From NCBI GenBank assembly GCA_023101725.1, contig JALJCO010012862.1:62001-126000 (forward strand): 64,000 nt of DNA, in the 5' to 3' direction. How positions within the stretch are numbered: the first letter of the stretch is position 1; each line of letters begins with the position of its first letter. The notes under the pieces are model-generated. The model was not told where the DNA came from, ran no database searches, and was given only the letters and a program-made list of their open reading frames with translations. Below, piece after piece: positions 12,827 through 23,918 of the stretch. The translations under genes and the position numbers were made by a program. The stretch comes from Atherinomorus stipes (Eukaryota > Chordata > Actinopteri > Atheriniformes > Atherinidae).

Positions 12827-12949
12827 ATGAATAAAAACCTCTTTTTGCAACTATATTACACTCAAATGGCCTCAATTATCCAGACTATTTTTGTTGATTA
12901 ATTTAGTCCCTTGAGCAGCTAGGCTAAATGTTCAGACTGCACATGACGG

Positions 12950-14038
12950 TTAATGTGCCACTACACGTCCATGTTGTCTGGGTGCCAGTTTGTTGGCCAG
13001 TAGACAAGCGAGGGCAATGCCTCCGATCTGTGTGAAGGCTAACCCCAACACCGTGGCAGCAATATGGAAGACGTTATCGTTGACCAAGCTGAAGACTTTT
13101 CTGAAGCAGCCGTGGGGGTGGATTCCTGCCGCAGCTACTCCTTCGATGTCCTCTGACAGAAGAGGCCGATTCCTGCAACCTTTCCGCCTCACACAGCAGC
13201 TGTCCGGAAGAGACACCGACGTGCCGTTCTCAGTGGGAAAGAAGGTCATGTGTTGGATAGCCCAGTCTGAAGTGAGCCAGTCGCGCCAACCCTCAGCTCC
13301 ACAGCACTCCAAGGCCCTCTGCAGGCTGTCTAGAGCATCGGCACGGCCTTCATCCTCTGTGTAGCCTGCCACCGCCCGCTGTAAGCCACTACGAAATCCA
13401 CCCGCTATGTCTTCACGGTAGAAGAGTCCTGAGAGTCCAGCTGCCAAACCGGCTACAAGAGCAGCAAGCTGAAAGAACCCATAAGCTCTCAGCAAACACG
13501 GCAGGTTTGCAGCAACCCCAAGACAACCCAGGAAGCCCCAGGCAGTGACAGCGGCGCCTGTGGACAGGAGGATCAGCGGGGCATTGGGGTAGCGATTGGC
13601 AGACAGCATCATGTAGTCTGCCAAGGAGATCTGAGCCCAAACGCCCAGGGTAAAGATAGCTAAGCCGGCTGCCCAGAAAAGGCAGCTGAAAGCCAGGAGA
13701 CCCAGGCGCAGCAGGTGCATGACTCCCACTGGGCGACAGCAGGGTGGGGCAGCACCCACAGGTGGAGGAGCAGGGGGCGCCAGGGAGGCCTCTGAGCACA
13801 CAGACAAGGATAGACGCTGCTGCTGCTGCTGGAGCTGCTCTTCCTGCTCCTGATATGGAGGTAGCAGGTACCCAGGGATGGCAGAGGGTCGACGAGGAAG
13901 AGGAGGAGGAGTGAGCAGGTTGACACCCCTTGGAGAGGAAAGTCGTCGCACAGCGAGCTGTTCACGCTCCCAGTCCAAAGCTCGTCTGCTGGGACTCGGC
14001 CTGGCTGACAGCGAGTCGTAAGGCAATGCAGAGCTCAT
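12950..14038 (-). CDS. intronless tetraspanin (TSPAN6/7-like) with long N-terminal extension
   Basis: Single uninterrupted 362-codon frame, ATG at 14038. Tetraspanins are four-pass membrane proteins that organise partner proteins into microdomains. Residues 1-105 form a cytoplasmic tail rich in Pro, Arg and Ser with a Gln/Glu run (EQEEQLQQQQQ), ending in a CC pair suited to palmitoylation. Four hydrophobic segments follow: about 107-130 (LLRLGLLAFSCLFWAAGLAI), 150-172, 182-205 and 322-345. The large loop has the hallmark CCG (ALECCGAEGW), then DSCC, KGC and HGC, i.e. six cysteines, plus an N-glycosylation site NGT. The segments FWAAGL, LGVWAQISL, NAPLILLSTGA and LSGLFYREDI resemble TSPAN6/7. 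Those genes have several introns, so an old retrocopy is likely (inference). The length exceeds the roughly 245 residues usual for the family because of the N-terminal tail. An internal Met just before TM1 could be an alternative start. No stops or frameshifts are seen. Confidence 0.85.
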   Translation of the reverse strand: MSSALPYDSLSARPSPSRRALDWEREQLAVRRLSSPRGVNLLTPPPLPRRPSAIPGYLLPPYQEQEEQLQQQQQRLSLSVCSEASLAPPAPPPVGAAPPCCRPVGVMHLLRLGLLAFSCLFWAAGLAIFTLGVWAQISLADYMMLSANRYPNAPLILLSTGAAVTAWGFLGCLGVAANLPCLLRAYGFFQLAALVAGLAAGLSGLFYREDIAGGFRSGLQRAVAGYTEDEGRADALDSLQRALECCGAEGWRDWLTSDWAIQHMTFFPTENGTSVSLPDSCCVRRKGCRNRPLLSEDIEGVAAAGIHPHGCFRKVFSLVNDNVFHIAATVLGLAFTQIGGIALACLLANKLAPRQHGRVVAH

Positions 14039-14879
14039 GATCCCGGCTCGGGGTTTATCTACTCCCCTCTCCCTCTTTTACACACTTCCCCCTTTGTCTT
14101 CCCTCCTCTATCAGAGCCTTCACTCCTGTCTTTCTGCAGCACACACTCCTCCTCCCGCTTCTTTATGACTGGTTATTAATCCGCCACCAAGAACAGCAAT
14201 GCCAACTGGACTGTAAATCACATTAATGGGTCTCGCATTTGTTGTTATCTGGATCCACAGATGCCCTATTTATCCATTTATTTTGAGAGTTATTTCCACC
14301 TGCATGGTCACCAATGCTCCGAAGTCTTCTGCTCAGAGTTACATCCCGACATCTGTCTGCTCGACGCTGCCCGTCACTCTGGTCAGGTGATTGCAGAGGG
14401 AGAATCCACCAATGCACACCCTCTCTCGGTGTGGAGGAGGCATCCCTCTCAGCTTTACTAGTTTCCATTTGTAGAGTAAATGAGCCAAGGAAAAGAACCG
14501 TGTCAACACTACGGCAGCCCTGAGGTGCAAAATTTACTAATATCAAATAAAATGCAACAACAAATGTATACAGTAGAATAAGCAATGCAACAGAAAACTC
14601 AACTGAACATGAATAAAATATATTTTGTGGTTTTATTTTTTGTGGAATATAGTTTTTTATGCTGTTCAGTTTTGTTCAAACTGTCGGTCCTCCTTTAAAA
14701 CTCTCTGCTTCTGACTCATTTTGATAACACATGGACATTTATAATTTACATTCCTGGAGCTGTTGTTGCCTTCCAGTATCCCAAGTCTTAGAAACCACAC
14801 TTCACAACTTTATTTTTAGCCCAGATCATCACATGACAGCTGCATTTTGCTCGATCACATTCCAGCAACTAGGTATCAA

Positions 14880-15343
14880 TTAAGGGGACTTGAGGCAAGA
14901 TTAAGAAACGAAACTCGCGACTGCCACGACTGGCGCTTCAGGTAGCTGCAGCCACGGGCCAAGCCGTCACAGGAGCGTGCACAAACTGAGGGTGTAATGT
15001 TGTTTACTCACCTTCTTCATAGTTACACTTTTTAGTGTCTTTCAGTTGATCTGGATCGTTTGCTGACGGCAGAAGAATCCATAACTATCGCTAACGCGAC
15101 CATCATCTTCCTGTATCAAAACTGTGGATGTAGGTCATCTGATGTCACGTCCACAGGGCAGCGCGGGAAATTCGGACACCGAATTGCAGTGCATTTTGCA
15201 GCACACAGCCTGTTCAAGGCAACAGAGAGAAACGTGGGTGGAAACCTTCTTTTTGGTATTTAGCGCTTCATCACCCATTAGTATTTTAAAAAATGGACAT
15301 GCATGTTTGTTTTTTTAAAAATTCCTGCTTCTAGTCCCTTTAA
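14880..15343 (+). mobile_element. TTAA-flanked MITE, copy A
   Basis: Begins TTAAGGGGACTTGAGG and ends CTAGTCCCTTTAA, so the ends are inverted repeats of about 20 bp at TTAA. Internally nearly identical over most of its length to 16627-17101. No coding capacity. Confidence 0.8.
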
Positions 15344-16476
15344 GTGGCAAACTCCACTGGAGAACAGTGAAGGTACTTCCTGGTTGCCCAAAAATTGAAA
15401 TTCCTTCATCATCCATAGGGACTGGCACCAAAACAGAGCAAATCCCCTCTGACTCCCATGCTAAAGAGTCCGACTTCACAGCAGAAATAAACAGCCCGGT
15501 TCAAAACATCATTTTAGGTTTTAATAGGTCAAGTTTACCCTTCTTTCAACTGTGAGGGGGGTGAATTCTTTATGACTTATCCGCAAAGATTTATTTAATG
15601 TTGAAATTACAGATGATTAGGGGTGTGCCTCTAGATTAACAGGTGGTTTTAGCCGTGGAGGCTAATAGTTAGCTCCCTGCTTGCTCCCAGAAAGACTACA
15701 GCTTGTGTCAGAGTTGCACAACGGTGGTTTTTAACTGGTTAACAGCAAGTCTGGGCATGTCTTACCTTTAGACAGTCTATCTTTGTTTGTTCCTGTTCAC
15801 TTTGGATTAGCTTGGGTAGCATTTAGCCTGGCTGTCAATCATTTGCCCAGCGGTTCTGAGCCGCTGGGTTTATAAACTAAACCCAAAATATCAGAGAGCA
15901 GGAAACAGTGACAAAGACTACCCAGCAACGGCCACATCGGCATCCCCCATGCACAGAAGCCACATAAACAAATCAATGAACTGGTCTTGAAATTTCATGG
16001 CCACACATGCTCACTCTCAACATAACGCTCACCTCATCACCAGCCTCAGAAAACATCTGGCAACTCCTCACGCTTCATGCCTTTTATTCTCCTCTCCCAA
16101 TCAGAGGCAGCCAACCACCAGGTGAGACTGGTCACACGTGAGAGGAAACCCTGAACCATTTGAAACAGATGACTGCCCCTCTTAAAGGCAGGGCGGATGA
16201 TGTTTTCCTGGAGCATTTTTTACTATATTGCTGAAAGTCTTCTTCACACCCTGATTGCAGACAATTAATTAAATGTTCTGACACAAACATTAAAAAATTA
16301 ATCACCTGTGGAACGGACAGGACTGGAAAACCTGGGGTTGTGAACGGCCCGTACTGATTGATTGAATGATTATTATATCCATCAAACTTAACTGCCGTTA
16401 CTCGTGTCCAACTTCCTCGCTGCGAGCGCCTCACAGTGCAGACGAACCGAGACCAACGTGGCTGCTCGCAGCTATT

Positions 16477-16626
16477 AAAGGTGCCATGACATCAAATTAA
16501 ATTTTTCTGGAGTTTTGGGGGTATAATATGATCTGTTGTGCACTGATGAGGTCATGTGAATGTCCAGAGTGAATATCAAAGTTCCTGTTTATGGTCTGTC
16601 AGCTTTGTTTCTTTGTTCAAAAACAG
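16477..16626 (+). mobile_element. left-end fragment of TTAAAGGTGCC repeat
   Basis: Starts TTAAAGGTGCCATGACATCA and continues GTATAATATGATCTGTTGTG. It gives the unoccupied version of the hAT target site used at 38220-38971. Cut off by the neighbouring TTAA MITE. Confidence 0.65.
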
Positions 16627-17101
16627 TTAAAGGGACTAGAGGCGAGATTAAGAAACGAAACTCGCGACTGGCGCTTCAGGTAACTGCAGCCACGAGCCAA
16701 ACCGTCACAGGAACGTGCACAAACTGAAGGTATAATGTTGTTTACTCACCTTTTTCTTCGTAGTTACACTTTTTAGTTTCTTTTAGCTGATCTGGGTCGT
16801 TTGCTGACGGCAGAAGAATCCATAACTATCGCTTACAGTGTTTGAATTTACTGCGACCGTGTTCTTCTTGTGTCAAAACTGCGGATGCAGCGTCATTTGA
16901 CGTCACGTCCGCAGGGCAGCGCAGGAAATTCGGACACTGAATTGCAGCGTATTTTGCAGCACACAGCCTGTTCAAGGCAACGGAGAGAAACGTGGGTGGA
17001 AACATTATTTTTGGTATTTAGCGCTTCATCACCCATTAGTATTAAAAAAAATTGACATGCATGTTTGTTTGTTTTTAAATTCCTGCCTCTAGTCCCTTTA
17101 A
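16627..17101 (+). mobile_element. TTAA-flanked MITE, copy B
   Basis: Same family and orientation as 14880-15343: TTAAAGGGACTAGAGGCGAG at the left, CCTCTAGTCCCTTTAA at the right, shared core GTTTGCTGACGGCAGAAGAA. Confidence 0.8.
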
Positions 17102-17281
17102 GTTTTTGGACTCTATTGTTACTTGTCCCCACTTGCATGCTTAGGATGGGGGTCAAAAAGAAGATTCAGTGCAATCAATTGGTTTTCTTAGCTAAGTAAT
17201 TATTTTCTATGGATTAGCCTATATAAACACAATTTTTTTAAAGGGCTCTCGTGGCTCTTGATTGACAAAAACCTAGAGGGA

Positions 17282-17385
17282 GGGGGATGACATGCAGAAA
17301 AGGGCCCCAGGCCAGGACTGCAACCTGGACCAGCTGCACTGAGGAGCTACAGCTTCCACATGAGGTGGCTGCCCAACCCTATATG
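17282..17385 (-). repeat. possible tRNA-derived SINE fragment
   Basis: CAGAAAAGGGCCCCAGGCC and GGACTGCAACC resemble, on the minus strand, the B-box region of a tRNA-derived SINE frequent in fish. Short and diverged. Confidence 0.35.
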
Positions 17386-19055
17386 ATTATTATAAACTGG
17401 ACTAATGTGGATCATGTGAAGGATTTGATACAAAGGAATGGATTGATTTGGCCTGTGCATGTAAAGTTCCTTCAATGATTTTGTCATGAATTGGCACTTA
17501 AAGCTGATCTGAATCATGTATTTTAATCATTGTAATTACACCTTAAATCCTTTGAAGGAAAACAAGAAAAAAATTAACAGTGACCTCAGAGCAGATTTTA
17601 GGTTAAGTTAATTCAAATTAACGCAATTTAGGGTATGAGCAAGAATGCAGATACAACAGGACAAAAGGGTCTTCTTACCCCTGTTTCAAATCAAATTAAA
17701 TAAAATTTTAGTTTTGATAAGGTAACAAAATTGCAAGGATCATTAGAAATCAAACATGGGAAGTAAATCAGCTGTTCTATGACCAAGTTAAGAATATTTT
17801 AACCATCTTTTATGTATTGTTGGGAAAAAAATCACTTAATGACATTAGAACTACTTACAGCAATTTATTTGGGAAGTAATTTACATTCACAGCTCATCCA
17901 ATGAGTTTTGATTTGAGCACAACATTATTTTGACTTTCAGAAAGTATTTTAACCACTCTTCTATTACTTGAAGTACACATGAAAATTAGTCATTTACAAC
18001 AAATGGACCATTTCATACATATATTAGCCATTATCACCATCACTCTAACCCAGCTATATAACCATCTCTGTAGTTTGGAATACACTCAAATCCCAATGCA
18101 AGCTAAAAATAGAAAACCAATTTCAAACCAGTGAACCCTCTCCCATTTAGGGGCACTATCATCACACCCTTTTGGTTCAATAGGCTAGACAGTCCCCGGT
18201 TGGTATCCCATTAAACAGTTTTATACTGGTCATTCCTGCTTGGCATCGGCTTTCCCCCCCAATCAGCCACTCTCCCACTCAGAGCTAATTAAAATCTCTC
18301 AGTTAATTAAACACATTTAAATGCCGCCTTTTATAAGGATAGCTGTAACACTGACATAATGACAGAGTGGGGAATACAAAGATAAAGTGGCTGGGGAGGG
18401 GGAGGGTGTGCAGGAAAAGATTTATTACAACTAAAAATAGAGACCAGAATGGCCACTTTTTGAGGGTTTTCCTGTGCATGCTAGCATCCAACTGCTCAAA
18501 TTAGATAAATGTTTATGTATGATATCTTCAGCATCTGTTTGTGTTCTGTGTAATACATGTTGTGCACGTACCAACATTTTGGTGGCCTTCCAGGAAGGAA
18601 CCAAACCTTTACGAATCATCTGATGACCAAATTATATTGATATGAGATCACTTTATTGCAGCTCTAAAGTGTAACACATTCCAACATGACCAAAACACTG
18701 TTCTCAGCAAAAACTGAACTTTATATGATGCATAAAACTAGAATTTATTGCACAACTCCTGTTTTGGACTGGACATTATCAGTTTTCAATCATCTGACTC
18801 TTAGTAATTATAATCCCGGAGCACGTCCCTGTCAACAGGACTGTATATCTTTACAGTCTAGTTACAGCCACTGGATGAAGACTTCTTATTCATGAACTGC
18901 TTGCTACTGTATGTTGGTGTTAAAGTACGGTGGCCCACAGGTGCAAATGCACTTCATATACAAAAACAACTGCAACAGGAAAATGCTTCGGGGGCATCTA
19001 GGGCAGCAGTTTTCGGTGGGAGGTTTGCACAACATGGCCAAAGGGAGTGAATCTA

Positions 19056-19593
19056 CAGTCGTCCTCAAAATTATTATACCCTTCTATTGAAGAAAAAACT
19101 AAATTCCCAATAGTAATTAAAATAACAGGAGACTAAACAAACTAATAATAAATAAAAATTTACAAAAATATAGTTTAGTGAGATTAAATATTGCTTTTGA
19201 ATTGTAGTTGAATATAATATTAATAAAATAAATAAACAAAAAAAAACTGTCCCAGGCCAAATAAAGCACCCTGCTCATGGACAGTGGATCAAAATACCTG
19301 TCAACAGGTGCAGACGTCTGATTGGACGTTACAGAAAACACCTGATTGCAGTGATTGCATCAAAGTGTTGTTCAACAAAGTTTTAGCTTTGGAGCCCCAT
19401 CATGCTTGTGTACTTATTTCATTTTTTGTGGGTTTGCTTTAAATATTTCTGTTGAACCACAATTCAAACTCAATGTCATGAATTTCATAGAATTTTATTT
19501 ATTTTTACTTTTATCGATTCCAACTTATTTCATTGACAGCAACATTTTTTTCCTTCTTTAATTGGAGGGTATGAATAATTTTGAGGATGACTG
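19056..19593. mobile_element. Tc1-type MITE, 538 bp
   Basis: Inverted ends CAGTCGTCCTCAAAATTATT and, inverted, CAGTCATCCTCAAAATTATT, flanked by TA on both sides. Fragments of the same family occur at 1310-1480 and 5500-5670. No coding capacity. Confidence 0.85.
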
Positions 19594-19633
19594 TACATTG
19601 AGGTACATTTTGTTTCTTTTTGTTTTTTTATAT

Positions 19634-19705
19634 CAATCAATCAATCAATCTTTATTTATGAAGCGCTTTTCCAGCAGGTTACGCGACTCAAAGCGCTTTA
19701 CAGTT
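19634..19705 (+). repeat. teleost dispersed repeat piece (ATCA)n + CTTTATTTATGAAGCGC
   Basis: (ATCA)n followed by TTTATTTATGAAGCGCTTTT and CTCAAAGCGCTTTACAG, a common fish repeat tail. A related piece lies at 52300-52375. A C run and A run follow (19732-19755). Confidence 0.5.
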
Positions 19706-20148
19706 TAAAAACATACCCGCCCGCCCACGCCCCCCCCCCCCCCCAAAAAAAAAAGTTGTACATCAATCTACCTGAGGCTGAGTACAGATGGAAAAAGTGA
19801 GGGAACCCAATCAGAGGAGCCGTCTGCACGGCTATTTGTCCTTAGCCTTTTAAAATAAGCCATCATGTTAGTTTTCATTTTAGCAACTTTTTTTGTTGCA
19901 GTCATTTTCGTTTATGCTGCACTTTTTTGTTGCAGTTTTCTCTTTTGCAGCTTTTTCTTCTTGCAGTTTTTGCATATAAAGTGCATTTGCATATAGGGGC
20001 CACCGTACTGAAGACCAAAGTGGTTTCCTTGTTTTTAATCAAAGCCCAAACTGGTGAATATTACAGCTGTGACACAGAGAATGAAATTTCAGAGACGATA
20101 TATGTAGCAAAAACTTCTATTTAATGAACAATTTTGACCATGTGCATT

Positions 20149-20154
20149 TTTATT
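20149..20154 (-). terminator. candidate polyadenylation signal of the zinc-finger gene
   Basis: AATAAA read on the minus strand, about 260 bases after the zinc-finger stop codon. Position and match fit a cleavage signal; the exact 3' end cannot be seen. Confidence 0.4.
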
Positions 20155-20413
20155 TATGACAGTTTTAGAACATAATGTCCCTGTTACAAAGTGAAAATAA
20201 TAAAATTGTAGATATAAAAAGATATGCTGTAAGTCAATGTGATTTTGATGTAAGAATGTTTTTTTTTTAAAGTCTCAGCATGATTTCGTCAAAAGTTGAA
20301 GATGATGGCGACATCTGACCAGCCCAAATCTTGTTCTTCTGAAATCAAATACATAATTTTCCATCATTCTACTTAAACCAGTGCGTCCTGCTATTCATTT
20401 AGTAACTTGATTC

Positions 20414-22026
20414 TCAGGACTGTGCCGCCTCTGCCTTGGCTCCATGCGTCTCCATGTGTTTCTGAAGTTTGGCCTTGGAGGTGAAGGTTTTCATGCACTG
20501 CTCACAGAACGGTTTCACCCTCTTCAACCCAGAATGGCTGCGTTTGTGTCGCGCCAGCTCCGACGAGCTCTTGAACTTGAGGTCGCACGTGCTGCACGGA
20601 TACGGCCTTTCCCCCGTGTGAATTCTCTGGTGCAGCTGAGCTTCGCTCAGCGTGAGGAAGGACTTCTCGCAGTGTCCGCAGGGGAACGGCCTCTCTCCTG
20701 TGTGGATCAGGTTGTGTCTGGTCAGCGCGTATGGCTTGGTGAAGCCCTTCCCGCAGTAGGTGCATGGATATGGGCGGGCGCCGGTGTGAGAAATGATGTG
20801 CTCTTGCTGGGTTTTCTTGCTCTTGAAACGTTTGTTGCACTGAGGGCAGGAGTAGGGCCTGTCATCCACATGTGACCTGTGATGCTTGGAGAGCTCCCCC
20901 TGTGACAAAAAGCCTCTCCCACACTGAGAGCAGAGGAAGGGTTTCTCTCCTGTGTGCATCCTCTCATGCCTGGCCAGCACGGACACCAGGGTGAACCTCT
21001 TAGGGCAGTGGGAACACTGGAAAGGTCTCTCGCCTGTGTGAACACGGAGGTGTTTGATGAGCATGAAGCGGAGTGAGAATCTTTTGCTGCACTGGTTACA
21101 CTGGTAGGGTCGCTCCCCCGTGTGAGTGGACAGATGTCTCTTCACGTCAGACCTGCGAGTGTAAGTCTTCTCACAATGCGGGCATTTAAACTGATGTTTC
21201 ACTTGATGCACCTGCCGGTGCTGGGAGCGTGCCAGCAGGGTGTCGAAGCCTTCGCCGCACTGCTGGCAGATGTAGCCCTTAGCGGTGACGTGAGTCTTCC
21301 TGTGCTCCAGCAGCTCGGCAGCGGTTGGGAAACTGCGGCTGCAGATGGAGCAGATCTGAGGGAGCTGACTCTCCTGCACGTGGGAAGTCTTGTGATGGAC
21401 GGTCAGCGCCCGCAGATTTGCAAAGGAACTCCCGCAGAGCTGGCAGGAGAAGGAGATGGCAACTCCATGGTGTTTACTTTCATGCTTAGCCAGGTCCCAG
21501 GAGTGCTGGAAGGTGCGTTCACACTGCGAGCAGTGAAACGGCCTTTCTCCAGTGTGAATGAGCTGGTGTCTCCTGACATCTGACGTCCGGGTGAATTTCT
21601 TACCACACGTATCACAAGTGAGAGACTTCCGTCTGCTGAGACACTGATCTGATTCCTCTGCTTTACCCTCCTCTAGGTTTCCTTTGGGGAAGAGTTTAAT
21701 GGATGTAAATATTTCATCCGTACTGGAGGGAGATGGCGTAAATTTGCCTCCTGAGAGACTCCTGTATGCTTCTGTGCGGACACTTTGCATGTGGAAGTGA
21801 GGGGGCTGTTTTCATCCGATTTATGGAAAGGACACTGCGAGCAGGTGAAGATGATGGATGTCATCTCATCCGAGTCACCTGTAAATAAAGAAAAAAGCTC
21901 AGTGATCAAAAATCTATGGATTCTATTTAAACACTTCAGCATGATTCTCCTTTTCATGTCTCTTTACCTTTGTCTGACCCTTTGATAGCGATCACACTTG
22001 GGGCGACTGAAACATCAGCTGGGCTC
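20414..22026 (-). CDS. C2H2 zinc-finger protein with 14 fingers; possible 3' part of a TINF2_N fusion gene
   Basis: Probable nuclear DNA-binding protein. The last exon (20414-21878) holds an open frame from ATG 21790, 458 residues, with 14 C2H2 fingers in a row, most joined by HTGERP-type linkers (first [10 protein letters not shown], last [10 protein letters not shown]). An upstream exon at 21968-22026 (GT-AG, phase-matched) reads [16 protein letters not shown] and runs into [20 protein letters not shown], a typical N-terminal finger start. That frame then misses the ATG frame by one base in a C run at about 21799-21806; one more C would join it as ...PPHFHMQSV. The exon at 22026 needs a preceding exon ending two bases into a codon, so ATG 21790 is probably not the original start. 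A donor ending at 23956 in the TINF2-like gene upstream would fit in phase but is weak. A candidate AATAAA lies at 20149-20154 on this strand. Confidence 0.8.
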
Positions 22027-22193
22027 CTGGTAAATTAAAAACATTACCATTAAATCTTGTAGAAAATACTTGGAAATTATGTTTTGTCTTTTATTCAGCT
22101 TATAAAATAGCTGTACATAAACTTAACTGGAGACATAAACTGGTTTTTTTAAAGGGTTGAAAACATGATAAACATTTATCCCAACCATATATA

Positions 22194-22531
22194 CAGCCAT
22201 AGAAAAAATTAGACCACCTGTGTCATCAAAAATAATGGTTATGCAATTTTTGTACTAACTGTGGTGTGAATCATGTGACTAAAAGAGACAGAAAAGAAAA
22301 TATAAAATGCCTAAAAGTTGTTTTTGGCAGTACAATGCCATAGCTTGATAACCAAAATCCCTTATTAAGGAAAATGGCTACATATAAGTTCTTAAATTAA
22401 ACACTTATGAGCTATTTTTGTTATTATCATTATATTTGTCCAGACAAATGTACTTTTAGTAGCACCAGGCATTAAAATGACCAAGAAATATGAGAAAACA
22501 AGGGTGGTCTCTTCATTTTTTTCCATGAATG
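22194..22531. mobile_element. Tc1-type MITE, 338 bp
   Basis: Left CAGCCATAGAAAAAATTAGA CCACC, right inverted CATTCATGGAAAAAAATGAA GAGACCACC, both flanked by TA. It lies between the TINF2-like and zinc-finger exons. Confidence 0.75.
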
Positions 22532-22663
22532 TATATAAAATAACAAACAAATCAAAACCTGCCCACTTATATCATTTACAATCTTAACTAGAGAGCTTAG
22601 TGGTGCAGGCGGATTGATTTTATTAGTCGTCTAATCTGCCTAATTTTTTTTTTGTTTTTTAAA

Positions 22664-23810
22664 CACTGTCTGGACCCAAAAGGAAGAATAAAAAAAGGTA
22701 ATACACGCCAATATTTCACTGGACTGCCTTTAGCTTTTAGAAGCATTCTCTGTGGCATTGTTTCAATAAACTTTCACATGTCACAATTTATTTCCATCCA
22801 GTGTTGCATCAATTTTTCTCCAGCACATCCCAACGATTCTCAACAGGGTTCAGTCTGGACTCTGTGGAGGCCAATCCATGTGTAAAAAATAATGTCTTAC
22901 GTTCCCTGAACCAGTCTTTATCAATCAGAGCCCCAGAAATCCTGGTATTGTCATCTTGAAATACGGCGGGCAGTCAGGAAGGAAAAATTCCATTGATGAA
23001 TTTACTTGCTCATTTAGTATATTCAGGAGCGGAGAGAGCTGACCAAACTTTGAGAGCATTAGCTATTGCCTAAAAAAACTCTCTTGCACCAGTTCAGAGC
23101 CTACATGGTTGTTGTACTGGGTAAATCTTGACGCAGTGGTACTACTACAAGTAGGCACTAGGAATGATGGCTACATCCTTTCACTGCCCTCTTCTGACGC
23201 TCCCATCACTCTAGAACAGGATAAATATGGACTCATCAGACCACATGACTTTCCTCCAATGCTACAGAGTCGAACTTTTATGCTACCTAGCAAATTAAAG
23301 CATTTTTCTCCAGTTAACTTCACTGATTCGTGGTGTTCTTATGGCTACACAGCTGTTGAGTCCCAAATCCCTGAGTTTCCCTATCATTTTTCATGTGTTC
23401 ACTATTAAACATTGCCCTGAGTTCTACTGTTGTTTTTCTTAGATGTGATTTCACAAATATTTAAGTGATCTCTGATCGTCATTTAGCACTTTTTAAACCA
23501 CATTTCTTCCTGGAAGATGACGGTTCCCCACCAACCTTCCAGTTTTAATTATGTGTTGGACAGTTCTTACCCCAGTTTTTGTAGTTTCAGCACCACCCTT
23601 AATAATTTGACCCTTCTTAAATCGTCTTCATGACCACAAGATGTGCCTTTCCACATTATTAAGAAATGAGAAGCTACCCGTTGCATCAGTTGGGATTAAA
23701 TAACTTGTTGCTTTCTGAATTATAATCACTCTTAGTAATTATTCACTTGGAGGCTCCAATCTATTTATCAGTTAAATCCAGATAGTGACTTTTTGGGGGG
23801 CCAGGCAGTG
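22664..23810. mobile_element. non-autonomous Tc1/mariner-type element, about 1.15 kb
   Basis: Ends CACTGTCTGGACCC and, inverted, CACTGCCTGGCCCC, with TA after the right end. The interior keeps pieces typical of decayed Tc1 transposons (GGACTCATCAGACCACATGA; CTCCAATGCTACAGAGTC) but no usable frame. It separates the TINF2-like stop from the zinc-finger exons. Confidence 0.7.
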
Positions 23811-23918
23811 TATAAAAATATAGAAATTTTTGAGGATTTCTACAAATTTTCAATTCTTTCTATTAACAAAGTTATTTTTGTCCAAATAAACTTTTAAAAC
23901 AATAAAACTGCAATATTG

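Larger units (their letters stand above)
8848..12949. other. intergenic region, def6 to tetraspanin
   Basis: No gene recognised. It holds the def6 promoter region, a Tc1-type MITE (9490-9783) and a nested TTAA element (11924-12826). From 9790 to 11920 I see only AT-rich unique-looking DNA with short A runs. Confidence 0.6.
14039..20413. other. intergenic region, tetraspanin to zinc-finger gene
   Basis: No gene recognised. Contains two same-strand TTAA MITEs (14880-15343, 16627-17101), a fragment of another TTAA family (16477-16626), a SINE-like piece (17282-17385), a Tc1-type MITE (19056-19593) and a short fish repeat (19634-19705). 17500-19050 shows nothing recognisable. Confidence 0.6.

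Noticed and set aside
12990..13364. 124-codon plus-strand frame
   Set aside because: Antisense shadow of the tetraspanin coding sequence.
17282..17385. Functional tRNA gene
   Set aside because: Only a B-box-like string is present; no cloverleaf can be drawn, so a SINE fragment is more likely.
20444..21583. Plus-strand frames of 143 and 153 codons
   Set aside because: Antisense shadows of the zinc-finger exon; finger repeats favour long opposite-strand frames.
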